Assembly (NCBI GenBank): GCA_963575745.1
Contig: CAUYUJ010016059.1
Location: 2,398,849-2,449,848 of the forward strand
Reading direction: 5' to 3'
Length of the DNA stretch: 51,000 nucleotides
Source: Prorocentrum cordatum
Lineage: Eukaryota > Sar > Dinophyceae > Prorocentrales > Prorocentraceae
Shown here: one piece after another, positions 11,780-21,739 of the stretch
Position numbering within the stretch: position 1 is the first letter of the stretch
Layout of the letters: each line of letters starts with the position of its first letter
The notes under the pieces: model-generated
What the model was told of the DNA's origin: nothing
Seen by the model: only the letters and a program-made list of their open reading frames with translations
The model's database searches: none
Program-made: the position numbers and the translations under genes

Positions 11780-12390
11780 TATGTTTGGTTAGGCCAGATA
11801 TAGCCCACTTCAGCATTCACCCCCAAACCCTTATCCTCTTAGCAGCCCCCGTTCCCAAGTGGAGTTCTATCGATCCCGTCCCTGGGACCTGCTACTGGCC
11901 GCGGGTCGCGTTCTGATGGCCACGAGACCCCGAAGGCGGCCGAGTCCCCCCGAAGGCAGAGACCGCAGAAGAACGCCCGTCGTGAGTCTTTTCGCGGCGC
12001 TCGGCTCAGAATCTAATTATGTTTTTTCTTCAATCCAGCTCCAGAGATCTCCACCCCTCCTCTTCTGTGGACACAAGGGGGCAGCATTCTACTGGCCTCG
12101 GGGAAAAGGCGGATTGGGGTTTGGATGCCAGCTCTGCCCAGTCAGACTTTCGCCGCCAAAACATCGAGCGACCGCCGCGGCCTTGAGATGCGAAGAACAC
12201 TAGTCTGCCAGGAGGCCATCAGCTGCCACAGTTTCCTCCTGTGGGCTGCCTGCTGTGCAAGTGCACTTGTGGCGTCGGTACTCCCTTCCCCTGGGGACAG
12301 TTTTCCGTTCCAGGCACGCTTCCGATGGCTCCGAGGCCCGAGGCCGGCCCTCCCGGATGCCGACGCCGAGGAACACGCCGGGTTTGAACA
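11780..12390. other. Gene-free stretch between element copy A and the TGGGATAC repeat
   Basis: No protein motif or RNA gene was recognised. The frames present are short and lack consistent codon bias. Confidence 0.4.
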
Positions 12391-12625
12391 GAATCTCGCA
12401 GGCGATGTTTCTCCCCGAATCCCCGAGTTTCGCCCAAAAGGTTTGGCCGTTCAGAAAAATTGAAAAACCCTGGGATACACCCCAAGGGGGCTATTCGGAC
12501 GCACCCCTATCAAGGATGGGCACCCCCCCATCGGATATCCCAGGGTTGGGCCCCAAATTTCTGGTCCATTCGGAAACCCCACGAAGCCTGGGATAGGGGT
12601 CGACATATCCCTTGTTAGAATCGCC
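12390..12625 (+). repeat. Dispersed TGGGATAC-type repeat, copy 1
   Basis: Shares about 230 bp in the same order with 38,505-38,735: a GCAGGCGAT start, AATCCCCGA, a GGGGGCTATTCGGACGCACC core, TATCCCAGGGTTGGGCCCC, and GCCTGGGATAGGGGTCGAC near the end. It carries several self-complementary TGGGATA/TATCCCA segments. No ORF or TSD was identified. Confidence 0.75.
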
Positions 12626-12803
12626 CTGCCGAAGATGCCGAAGCCTAGTTGCGCTCAAAATCGATTCCTGGATCCGCCCGGGGCAGCTCTCCCGACACGC
12701 CTTCCGAGCTGCGTCCAGCCGTTGGAGCGAGTGTCCTCTTCGAAGCTCTGACTAAGTTCCGGAAGGTCAACCTCCGAAAACAGAAGTCCGTCGACATCAG
12801 AGG

Positions 12804-12851
12804 TCCTGCCTGGGCCCTGGGAGGTCCTGCCTGGGCCCTGGGAGGACTTGC
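12804..12851 (+). repeat. Short tandem repeat of GGTCCTGCCTGGGCCCTGGGA
   Basis: Two adjacent, essentially identical copies of a 21-bp unit, followed by a diverged partial third. Confidence 0.8.
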
Positions 12852-12894
12852 CTGCCTGGAGCTTCGGATGAAATTCCAAGAAGGTTAAATTCTT

Positions 12895-14275
12895 GAGGCT
12901 TCGCGTCTCCCCACCAGCCCATCCAAAACCAACGCCCAGGCGAGTTGAGACGATCAGGGAAGTGTAGGAGCAAAGAGGGGTACAGCTGTCGTCGTTCGAG
13001 GGAGGATGAGGATGGATGAGGGAGGAGGGAGAAGGATGATCAATTTGCTGATGAGGAGGAGCAGGAGGTGGAGGAGCATGAGGAGGAGGAGGAGGAGGAG
13101 GAGGAGGAGTGTGAGCAGACTGATTAGACGCTTCTTGGATGCCTCTCAGCATCTCCCAGGATATCTCTTGAGCGCTTGTATGCTCCTTGGATCGTCTTGG
13201 GAACGTTGTGGCGGTTCTGAGAAACTCTTGGGGCGTCTTGGATGCATCTTGGAACCTTTTTGGGGCAGTTTGGGGGGGGCCTATCGGACGCAACTTTGGG
13301 ATTGGTTTGGAGCCTCGTGGGGGCTCGTTGGGGTGGGCGCCTCGTCCCCGTCCTGCTCCCTCCTCCCATTTCCTTCCTCGACCTGGACGGCCAAAGTGCG
13401 ACCGAGCAAGGTCGCGTACCACAGGAAGCGTACCATCACCGACAGGTCGCGTGCCACAGGCCGCGTACCATGAGACAGAAGGTCGTGTACCACAGGTCGC
13501 GTGCCGCAGGTCGTGGCTTGCCAGGCGTCTGGGGGGCATCTTGGCGGGCCCAGGGCCGTCTCTGAGCGTTTTGGGTGCCCCGGGGATCCTCTTGAGGCTT
13601 CTTGGGGGTCTCTTGGGAGCCTCTTGGAGGTCTCTTGGAGCCGCCTGGGCGCCTGTTGAGGCCGTCTTGGGGCGCTCTAGGGGCGCTCTTGGAGCCATCT
13701 TGGAAGACACCGATAAAACAGAGGGGATGTTCAATTGGCTTTCCCCTTCGGGAGCCCCAGTAATCGCCTCTTGGGACGCTCTTGGGGCGCTCTTGCACGC
13801 TGTTGGGGCCGTTCGTTCTCTTGGGCCTTTTTGGGGGCCCTCTTGGGCCATCTCGGAGCCATCTTGAAGCCTCGGAAGACTATCGAAAGCAAATGGGCGA
13901 CGATGCAACGCTCATTGATTTTCCGTAGGTGTTTGGATGATTGTGGTTTCTTGGGGGCCTCCTTGGAGGTCTCGGAGGCCTCTTGGAGCTGTCTTGGAAA
14001 GCGCTTAGGGACTCTTGGAGCATGTTGGGAGCCATCTTGAGGCATATTGCGCTATCTTGAGCCATCTTGGAGGTCACCTTGGGCTCTATGAGGTTCTTTT
14101 GGAGCCGTCTTGGGCCATCTTAAACATCTTGGACGCTCCGACCTCTCGCGAACCCCCCCGTCCAGGTCAAGGGGAGGGGGGGTAGGGGGAGGGGTAAACC
14201 CCTCCCCGACGCGGAAGAAGGGGGTTGAAAGAGGAAGCGCCCTAGACCACCTACGCCTAGAGGGCTGGTGGAATT
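12895..14275 (+). repeat. Composite repeat with CTTGGAGCC array, copy 1
   Basis: Head: TCCCCACCAGCCCATCCA (about 12,910). Middle: about 1 kb (13,130-14,130) of degenerate CTTGGAGCC/CTTGGGGC repeats, interrupted by a GTACCACAGGTCGCGTGCC mini-array at 13,420-13,510. Tail: palindromic CCCTCCCC/GGGGAGGG stretches, then TAGACCACCT and AGGGCTGGTGGAATTC. The head, array and tail recur in the same order at 37,448-38,055. Minus-strand frames read as Pro/Arg/Lys-rich strings; I regard these as by-products of the unit. A (GGA)n tract lies at 13,078-13,108. Confidence 0.7.
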
Positions 14276-14279
14276 CAGA

Positions 14280-15510
14280 ATCAGCACTAGCACATCCTTG
14301 GACGAGAAACGGCCTAAACTGGCTCAGTCCCGCTCGATCCCAGTCCCGCGCTTAATCTGGCCAAATCCGGCTTAGTGGCTCCTTACATGTGCGCAATGGC
14401 TTTCCTCTCAGAAGTTGCGTCCTAATGGGGCAGATCTTTATGCCCATGACGGGCGCCACCTTATCTCGGTGCCGACCTCACAGATTGCTTGAGGCTCTGA
14501 AGGCACTCTCTAAGATTGCCATCGCCTTGGGCTTGTCAGTCCTCGGGATAGGGACGACCTCGAGGCTGAAATACGGCTCGAATTTCTGAGCTGGTCGCTG
14601 GGGCGTTGGTGGTTGAGCCAAGGACAGCCCGAAACCTCACATGTGGACCCAGACTTCCTGACAACCGGTCGACCAGATGCGTGGGCCGCCTGCATACGTT
14701 ACCGGTCAACCACCATGAAGATTACGAACTGATTGTCAGGCCTGGTGTTTTAGTTAATTAATGCGCAGGCAGACAGCAGTAGCCACCATCACACTACCCT
14801 CAGATCCGACAGTGCGAAAGATTAAAAAATCGCGAAAAGTCACGACCGCTGCCCTAGACCCCACCTTTCTGCGCAACTTTTCGAGCTGAGTGGATCTGGG
14901 AGGGTTCCGCGGTCCGAAACCAGGCGAAGACCTCCATCCTCGGATCCGGGCACCCCAGACCGCTCTCCGAGGGAGGCGCAGCTGCTGGTGCACTCCGAGG
15001 CTGGAGGGCCGCCGAAAGTCCACGAGAACGTTCGAAGACCTCGAGCCTCGAACTCGAACCTCGAGGCGTCCCGAGGCTGGAAAACTCGGCTACGCGCCGA
15101 AGCTTGGTATCGCTCGGACGTGTGTACTTTCTCTTGGCGGGGATTATTAAGGAGCATCCTGGATCACCCTGCGAATTCCCACGCACTAAACCGAAAATGG
15201 CACAGGGAATGGACGTCCGAGCGATGGCCAGGAGGGAGTAGGGGCAGGAGGGAGGCCTTCTTAAAAGCACCTCTGCTTCTTAGAAGGCGCGGGCCTTCGA
15301 TGTAGGGCCGGCGCCTTCTGAGCAGCAGCCCCTTTCTCCCCACTCCCCCTACGCCAAAAAAGCGACGATGACCAATGACATTTTCCGAACATTTGGAACC
15401 CAAGTCCGCAGTTTCACCGGCGCCACCCCAACATTATCATACCATGTGTGCGTCGCCCCCCCCCCCCCCCCCCAGGGGCGACGCGATCGCTAAGGAATCT
15501 TATACTATGT
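14280..15510. other. Gene-free stretch with a CTCGAGG-rich segment
   Basis: No coding signal was recognised. The segment 14,975-15,180 resembles, in reverse complement, 17,940-18,110 (shared CTCGAACCTCGAGG-type and CATCCTGGA motifs), so it is part of a dispersed repeat. A C18 run occurs at about 15,455-15,472. Confidence 0.45.
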
Positions 15511-15534
15511 TAGCTAGCGTGGACCCCAAACAGT

Positions 15535-16190
15535 GTTTTGTTGGGTAATGTATGTAATGCAGCCCAGATGGAGCAACCTATGTGGTGCACACGACGTGGT
15601 TGAGTCGATGCTGCGCAGTAGATGTTTGCAACCTATGTTTTGCAGTATATGTTGTGTAAGCTTTGTGGGCCAATCTGTATCGTGCAGCCTATGTGGTGCA
15701 ATAGATGTGGCTCTCGCTATATATGTTGTGGAACCTATGTTGTGCAACGCATGTAGTTTAAATCATGTGGCTGAATCTACGTCGTCGGCAGTATATGTGG
15801 TACCATGGTACCACTGCCGTGGCGGAGTATACGTGGTGCAGTCCATGTGGTGCAATGCACAAGGTGCAATCTACGCGTTGCAACCGACGTGATGCAATCT
15901 ATGTGGTCCATCATACGTTGTGCAATCTATATTGCGTAATCTGTGTGGAGCAATGTTTGGTGGTGCAAAGTATTTCTTATACATATATATATATATGTAT
16001 ATGTGTGACAACCGATGTGATGCAGCCAATGTTGTCAACCTATGTTGTGTAATTTATGTTGTTCAATTTGTGTGGTGAAAAAAAGTGGTGTGACATCTGT
16101 GTGGTGCAAGCAATGTGGTGCAGTCGACGTGGTACAGTGGACGTGGTGCAATTTGTGTGGTGCAATCTATTTTCCGCAATCTATATGGAC
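15535..16190 (+). repeat. TGTGGTGCAA degenerate tandem repeat, block 2
   Basis: About 650 bp of variants of TATGTGGTGCAATCTA. Inside it are a perfect 18-bp palindrome (15,797-15,814, GTGGTACCATGGTACCAC) and a short (TA)n tract near 15,982. Confidence 0.8.
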
Positions 16191-16298
16191 GGAACCGCCA
16201 GACCGTCTCCCACACCCAGACGACGGGCGGCGACGAGGCGGCGACGGGGCGGCGACGGTGAGCACGTGACCGCCAGACCGACATTCAGGCCCAGACGA

Positions 16299-16669
16299 GT
16301 TGTTCCCTCCCTTCTTAGAAGGCCAAAACAGCAGGTTCCAGTAACTTTGCTTGACATCTTCTGGCAACTTTGATGTGCACGAAGGAGTTCCAGAGGAAAC
16401 AGGGATGTCGTTCGTGACAGCGTCGACCTGCCCCGTGTGGTTGGTTGTGGCAGGTCCTGAAGAGGATGGCCAACCACACGCCGAAACGCTGAAGGCGAAT
16501 TGGACCAGGAGTGCCCGGTAATGATGGGCATCCTCAGTTCTAGAATGAAACCAAGACCAAGATAGTGCCGATTAAATTGCACTTGTGTTGACATGTAGTT
16601 GCTTTAAGAATCCTTCTATTCAGAGTTGACATGATGTTGCACTTGTTACGATTTGCTTGGCAAATAACT
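16299..16669 (+). repeat. 371-bp direct repeat L, copy 1
   Basis: Matches 16,919-17,289 at a constant offset of 620 bp with about 15 substitutions and no indel that I could see (roughly 96% identity). It starts at GTTGTTCC and ends at GGCAAATAACT. The interval of 249 bp between the copies shows no coding motif. It is LTR-like in arrangement, but the end is not a canonical CA. Confidence 0.9.
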
Positions 16670-16918
16670 GGTTATCAGCCGAAAGCTCTCCAGGAGCTCG
16701 TCTTCGGCGGCGCAGCCTTTTTCCCATTGGTCAGAGAGATTCCGGCATGCTTGCGCGCGTTGCAGAGAGATTCCGGCATGCTTGCTGTGAAGTCGGCTCC
16801 GCCGTCCTGTGTTCCAGTCAGTGCTCTGGTCACGGCGGCGGGGGGTCAGACATTCAAAGAAAAGGGGGCACCTGCGGCCAGTCCGCCAGGTGCCGATGGT
16901 GTCACGAAAGAGGGGGCA

Positions 16919-17289
16919 GTTGTTCCTTCCCTTCTTTGAAGGCCAAAACAGCAGGTTCCAATAACTTTGCTTGACATCTTCTGGCAACTTTGGTGTGCAC
17001 GAAGGAGTTCCAGAGGAAACAGGGATGTCGTTCGTGACAGCGTCGGCCTGCCCCGTGTGGTTGGTTGTGGCAGGTCCTGAAGAGGATGGCCAACCACACG
17101 CCGAAACGCTGAAGGCGAATTGGACCAGGGGTGCCCGGTAATGATGGGCATCCTCAGTTCTAGAATGAGATCAAGTCCAAGATAGTGCCGATTCAACTGC
17201 ACTTGTGTTGACATGTAGTTGCTTTAAGAATCCTTCTATTCAGAGTTGACATGATGTTGCGTTTGTTACGATCAGCTTGGCAAATAACT
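16919..17289 (+). repeat. 371-bp direct repeat L, copy 2
   Basis: Second copy of the repeat at 16,299. It is followed directly by a copy of the GGCGACG module (17,290-17,358) that also precedes copy 1 (about 16,215-16,298), so the pair sits inside a larger nested duplication. Confidence 0.9.
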
Positions 17290-17454
17290 AGACGACGGGC
17301 GGCGACGGGGCGGCGACGGCGAGCACGGAGCCGCCGGACCAGCATTCAGGGCCAGTTCCGTAGACAACAAGCGCGAACCTCTGATTGCAAGCGTTGTTTG
17401 GGGAAGTTTCTTGGCGGGCGTCTTTTTGGCCACACCGCTCGGACAGACAACGAT

Positions 17455-17640
17455 ATATATATATATGTATGAATGAATGAATGTATGTATGTATATATGA
17501 ATGTATGTGTGTATGTATGTATGTATGTATGTATGTATGTATGTATGTATGTATGTATGTATGTATGTATGTATGTTTGTTCGGATGTATGCGCGTACAT
17601 ATTTATTTATGCATATATATATATGTGCATACATGCGTTT
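17455..17640. repeat. (TATG)n microsatellite
   Basis: TATG/AATG tetranucleotide tract, nearly pure from about 17,510 to 17,575, with AT-rich edges. The Met-Tyr-Val-Cys frames are simple-repeat translations. Confidence 0.95.
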
Positions 17641-17939
17641 TTGTGGTACACGTTACAATGTTATTGTACGTTGTATGTTCGGGCCGCGCGTGCGCCTCCA
17701 AGGACGCCACGTAGAACCAGTAGGTCCTTTGGCCTTCCATTGCTTTCCAACGAGGACGCAGCCAGGCCCGCCCTGGCCGCGCGCACCGCCGGCTTTCGCC
17801 GCCCCGCCGCGCTGCTGCTCTGGGCCGCGGGCCTCGCCGCGTTGCTCGCGGCGTGCCTCCGGCTGCGCGGCGGGCCTGGCCGGGCGCCGGACGCCGTCTC
17901 TGGCGCCGCCGTGCGGCGGGAGCAGGCGATCCACCATGG

Positions 17940-18106
17940 AGGAGGATCGAGTTCGAGTCGGAGGCTCGAGGTTCGAGTTGGGGGCTCGAGGTTTCGAGCG
18001 TTTTCGTGGGCCCTCGGCGTCTTCCAGCATATCGGGGTGCTCGCCAGCGGCTGCGCCTCGCCGAGAGCGTTTCGGATCATCCTGGACAGTCACCGGGGAG
18101 CCGAGG
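17940..18106. repeat. CTCGAGG-rich dispersed repeat fragment
   Basis: Related in inverted orientation to 14,975-15,180; it lies immediately left of the MITE copy at 18,109. Confidence 0.45.
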
Positions 18107-18108
18107 TA

Positions 18109-18273
18109 CACCTTAGGCGATGCTTAAGAAAACCTAAGTTTTCGGCCAGAGTCTCGATTTTTCTTAACGTTTCCATGGGAATCTTCAGATGTTAATAGAA
18201 ACGTTGGGTTTTTATTCAAGTTCTGAGACTATGAATTTCTTAACCCATGATTTCTTAAGCATTTCGCAGGGTG
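18109..18273 (+). mobile_element. 165-bp MITE with TA flanks, copy 1
   Basis: An AT-richer 165-bp unit bounded by TA on both sides (18,107-18,108 and 18,274-18,275). The ends are imperfect terminal inverted repeats: CACCTTAGGCGATGCTTAAG at the left, and the complement CACCCTGCGAAATGCTTAAG at the right. An identically sized copy lies at 20,321-20,485, also TA-flanked but in different surroundings. TA flanks and small size fit a Tc1/mariner-type MITE. It has no coding capacity. Confidence 0.8.
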
Positions 18274-18479
18274 TATGACCCGTAAGCCCAGACCCCCTCG
18301 CGTCGTGACAAAGTCGCGGCGGACGGTTTGCTCAAATGTTCGGCCTCTGGGTGCCCTCGCCGGGCCCCAGGGCCATAAGTAAACCGCTCGGGATGAAAAG
18401 CCGGTCCCGGGGAGTGGCTCAGGACTTTTGGGGGTCCGCGTCAAGGCAATTGCACCAGAGAAAACATTCAATCAGTGGA

Positions 18480-18700
18480 TTGTTTGAACAGTATTGACGT
18501 AGACATCGAGATCGATTGTGGCATCGATCGTGGGATCGATCGTGAGGACGATAGTAAGGTCGATCGTGAGACCGATAGTGAAGTCGATTCAGTGAGATCG
18601 ATCGTGAGATCGATCGTGAGATCGTTCGAGCGATCTGTAACTAGATCGATAGTAAGACCGACAAATAAATGGGTAATGAGATCGATGCTGGAACCGATCG
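18480..18700. repeat. GATCGATCGTGAGA minisatellite
   Basis: Repeats of GATCGATCGTGA/GATAGTGAG, the complement-type relative of the 1651-2520 array. It is followed at 18,717-18,835 by a GGGAACCC-type short repeat (several CCGGGAACCC units). Confidence 0.8.
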
Positions 18701-18898
18701 AAAAGGAGATCGACCAGGTTCCCGGGAACCTGGAAACCCGGGAACATCGCCGCCCACCGGTATCGGCACGCAACCAGCAACCGGGAACCCGGGAACCCGG
18801 GAACCCAGAACCGGGAAACCGGGAACCCGGCCGCCCACCTCGGCCTGGATTTTTCGTCCTCAGTCTCCGCTATGGACCCTGACAATCTCCGCTGGGAC

Positions 18899-18932
18899 CC
18901 CCGACGTCATGACAAAAGTCATGACGTCGGGG
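18899..18932. repeat. Perfect 15-bp hairpin CCCCGACGTCATGAC-AAAA
   Basis: The arms 18,899-18,913 and 18,918-18,932 are exactly complementary, with a 4-nt AAAA loop. The following about 60 bp (AGCGTGTCGCGCCGCCCGTT and on) is repeated at about 20,060-20,143, where the hairpin is degenerate. Confidence 0.85.
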
Positions 18933-19450
18933 TTTTGCGTACGGTCAGGAAGCGTGTCGCGCCGCCCGTTCTGGCCCACCACGCTACGGCGCGGCACGCA
19001 ATCCCGCCACGTCACAGTCTCCAAGCGTCCACGTGCCGAAGCTTTCCCAACCTCCCCAGCCGCGTGGAGCGGAGCGACACGCTATCCGCTTGCAAAACAT
19101 TGGGTGTCGCCAGGGCCGCCGCCGCGACACGCTAAGCAAACGTTCCCGACCGTAAGGAGAGCGTTTTTTAGCCCTGGTGATGGCGGGCATGACCAGGGGG
19201 AAGGGGGAGAGGGGAAGGAGGCTGGTAACGTCATGCGTTTTTCGATCTGGGCGTTCTCCTGGACTTTGGCCCCTGGTGTGGCCTGCTGTCGGAGCCTGGG
19301 GCCATCAGAAATGGATCGCGTGCACAACTACCCCCAGAGGGAGGCTTGGGTCAGCCTTGGGACCGCGACGTGAACAAAAAACATTCGCGACAGACGGTTT
19401 GGGCCGCTTTCGGCCCCACGGGGGCAGTCGCTCTGCGACCGATTGCAATA

Positions 19451-19750
19451 CCTGCCCCTGTGGGTCCAATCGACGCTGGGGCGCTAAGTTCCAACGACGC
19501 GGACAAATTGCAGCATCGTAAAAGATCACAACCAGATCCCCAGACCTACCCTGCCCCTGTGTGTCCAATCGACGCTGTGGCGCTAAGATCCGACGACGCG
19601 GACAAATCGCATCATAGGCAACAGATCGCAACCAGATCCCCAGACCTACCCTGCCCTTGTGGGTCCAATCGACGCTGGGGCGCTAAGATCCGACGACGCG
19701 GACCAATTGCAGCATGGGCAAATGATCGCAACCAGATTTCCAGACCTTTC
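19451..19750 (+). repeat. Three tandem units of about 100 bp
   Basis: Units start at 19,451, 19,550 and 19,650 with CCTGCCCCTGTGGGTCCAAT, continue GGGCGCTAAG and GACGACGCGGAC, and end CCAGATCCCCAGACCTA. The third unit degrades at about 19,750. Confidence 0.85.
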
Positions 19751-20141
19751 TGTCCAGAAATCCCAGAAATCTGGCCTGCAGGGGTCGGACGGGCTCACCT
19801 GCGGGCGCCAAGGGTCGCCGGGCCCAGAGGGCTGTCGGGAGGAGACGGCTTGGGGTAAAGGACCAGTCCCGGGGAGAAGGCCCAGGCCTCCGGGGGCCTA
19901 CGTTCCAAGACCTCGCCGGGTCATGAAAAAGCCACGGCGGGAGGTGTTCCGTTGTTTTCTGCTTCATGGGGGCCCTCGCCTGGCCCCGGCAGCGTCAAAC
20001 AATTCTTTTCAGGGTGGCAGACCGGTCCTGGGGAACGGGTGGGAGCTTTTGGGGGTCGACGTCGTGACAGGGATCGTGATGTCGGGGGTTCGCGTAATTA
20101 CGGTCAGGAGGCGTGTCGCGCCGCCCGTTCTGGCCCACCAG

Positions 20142-20193
20142 TAGGAGGAGGAGGAGGAGGAGGAGGAGGAGGAGGAGGAGGAGGAGGAGGAGG
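20142..20193. repeat. (AGG)n microsatellite
   Basis: About 16 uninterrupted GGA/AGG units. Confidence 0.95.
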
Positions 20194-20320
20194 CTCCCTC
20201 CGCGCGGAGCGGAGCGACACGCTGTCGCGGCATGGAGTGTCGCCGGCGGCAGGGCGTGTCGCCGGGGGCCTGGGTGTTCCGCGCAAGCACCAGGGGCAAC
20301 GATAGGGGGGGACAGGCATA

Positions 20321-20485
20321 CACCTTAGGCGATGCTTAAGAAAACCTAAGTTTTCGGCCAGAGTCTCGACTATTCTTAACGTTTCAGTGTAAGTCCTAAG
20401 ATTTGAATAGAAATCTTGGGTTTTTATTGAAGTTCTGAGACTATGAATTTCTTAACCCATGATTTCTAAAGCATTTCGCAGGGTG
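20321..20485 (+). mobile_element. 165-bp MITE with TA flanks, copy 2
   Basis: Same length and orientation as 18,109-18,273, with a handful of substitutions clustered in the middle. TA flanks at 20,319-20,320 and 20,486-20,487. The two copies bracket about 2 kb. Confidence 0.8.
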
Positions 20486-20799
20486 TAGGGGGGGATGCAT
20501 CGATCCCCAATCGCCCATTGATCGCCGATGGGGGCCCGGTAGCCCCAACCCGCCCTGGAAGGTGCGGATGCACTATCGGGGGCCTGTCGCCGATCTATCG
20601 GCGACGTATCGTCGATTCCAGGTCGATGCATCCCCCCCTATGCCAGTCCCCCCCTATCGCTGCCCCTCAAAACAATCAAGATCTTCGCCGGCAGCGGCGG
20701 CGCTGACGGCAGCGTTGGCTACAAGGAGGTCGAGTTGATTTAACGGTAATTGACATTCGTCGCCACGGCTGGACGCAGCTCGGACAACGAATGCGTTTG

Positions 20800-20870
20800 G
20801 ACCCCCGGAAGGGGTCCGGGGAACGATTTTGAGCTGCCCGTTGTCTCAACTCGCCCTCCGAAGTGAGGGT
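20800..20870. repeat. GGACCCC palindrome repeat, copy 1 (partner at 43,170)
   Basis: A hairpin around GGACCCCCGGAAGGGGTCC, followed by GATTTTGAGC and TGTCTC-ACTCGCC. The same order occurs at 43,165-43,240. Each copy sits just left of a GGC- or GAC-type trinucleotide array. Confidence 0.6.
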
Positions 20871-21260
20871 GGCGAGGGTGGCGCCGACGGCGGTGGCGGC
20901 GGCCTTTGAGATCCCGACGGTGCAAGTTTGTCAGACCTGGGCGTGTTCCCCAGGCTCTGGGCCCCGGGGCCATCACGGGTCGAGCCGGCTCGAAGATCGC
21001 CGCAGAGCGGTGCGGCCCGGGGCTCCGATCGTGATGCGTGCTGCGCGGTGTCGCAATCTCTTCGCAGGGTCGGATCTCAGGGGGCGCCGGCGCTGACTGT
21101 GGCGACGGCGGCAGCGGCGGTGGCGGCCGCGACGGTGGCGCTGACGGCGGCGGCGGCGGCGGCCCTCGCCAGCGGCGGCTGTGGCACCCACGGCAGCGGG
21201 CAGCCGGGACCCAGAGGCCCTCCTCGGCGCCGCCGTGGGGCTGGAGGAGCGGCTGCCATC
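20870..21260. repeat. GGC/GACGGC trinucleotide-rich stretch
   Basis: Degenerate GGCGGTGGCGGC and GACGGCGGC runs, densest at 21,100-21,190. Ala/Gly/Arg-rich frames only. Confidence 0.6.
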
Positions 21261-21307
21261 CCTGGCGGCGCGCACAGGGTGTGTTTCGTCAGCGAAGGGG
21301 ACCGTGT

Positions 21308-21415
21308 TTATGTGTGTATGTATGTATGTATGTATGTATGTATGTATGTATGTATGTATGTATGTATGTATGTATGTATGTATGTATGTATGTATTTATA
21401 TCTATATATATAAGA
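21308..21415. repeat. (TATG)n microsatellite, second tract
   Basis: About 23 near-perfect TATG units grading into TATA at the right edge. Confidence 0.95.
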
Positions 21416-21469
21416 AATAACGACCTGTAAGGGACGGGAGTCAATGTAAACGGGAGTCAGCCAGAGCGC

Positions 21470-21612
21470 CAGATTTTGCAGGATCCTGCAGCGTCAGGGT
21501 TGCACTGACCCGGGCTAGCGTGCAGGATCCTGCAGGATCCTGCATGTTCTTGCAGGTTCTGGCAGGATCCTGCAAAGTCTGACTGACACAGGTTTGCATT
21601 GACCCGAGTCAG
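21470..21612 (+). repeat. GCAGGATCCTGC palindrome cluster
   Basis: Four copies of the palindromic CAGGATCCTGCA motif within a roughly 110-bp interval, plus two GCATTGACCCG(A/G)-type segments that suggest a tandem unit. No gene. Confidence 0.7.
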
Positions 21613-21739
21613 CGCCTCCCCGAAAGCAAGGCACACACGTGTATACACTATAAATGAGTTTGCCAATTTGCCGCCCCCCCCTTTCCCCCCCAGAGCTCAG
21701 ACCCTCACCTCGATGATATATCGCGCCTTTCCCGGCACC

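Larger units (their letters stand above)
15524..17403 (+). mobile_element. Candidate TIR-like non-autonomous element, copy B (about 1.9 kb)
   Basis: The left end is CCCCAAACAGTGTTTTG after TATGTTAGC. The right end is GCAAGCGTTGTTTGGGG; its reverse complement aligns with the copy A end over about 41 nt. Order inside: TGTGGTGCAA array (15,535-16,190), GGCGACG module, two 371-bp direct repeats, GGCGACG module again, terminus. No coding capacity was recognised. It differs from copy A in interior content but keeps both ends and the array, as expected for a non-autonomous family. Confidence 0.5.
18276..20318. other. Repeat-rich, gene-free interval between the two MITE copies
   Basis: It contains the GATCGATC minisatellite, the hairpin and a three-unit tandem repeat, plus two diverged copies of a GTCGTGACA...TTTTGGGGGTC segment (18,300-18,460 and 19,930-20,070). 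Frames here lack recognised domains. Confidence 0.5.

Noticed and set aside
12655-13908. A 417-residue minus-strand Pro/Arg-rich protein
   Set aside because: It spans the CTTGGAGCC array, a GGA tract and unrelated flank; no domain and no codon signal. The same repeat gives similar strings in every frame at three other loci.
16299-17289. Interpreting the 371-bp repeats as LTRs of a short LTR retrotransposon
   Set aside because: The repeats do not end in a canonical CA, the 249-bp interior has no primer-binding or coding signal, and the flanking X modules are themselves duplicated.
17460-17640. Cys/Tyr/Val-rich small proteins over the TATG tracts (also 21.3 kb)
   Set aside because: Tetranucleotide microsatellite translation.
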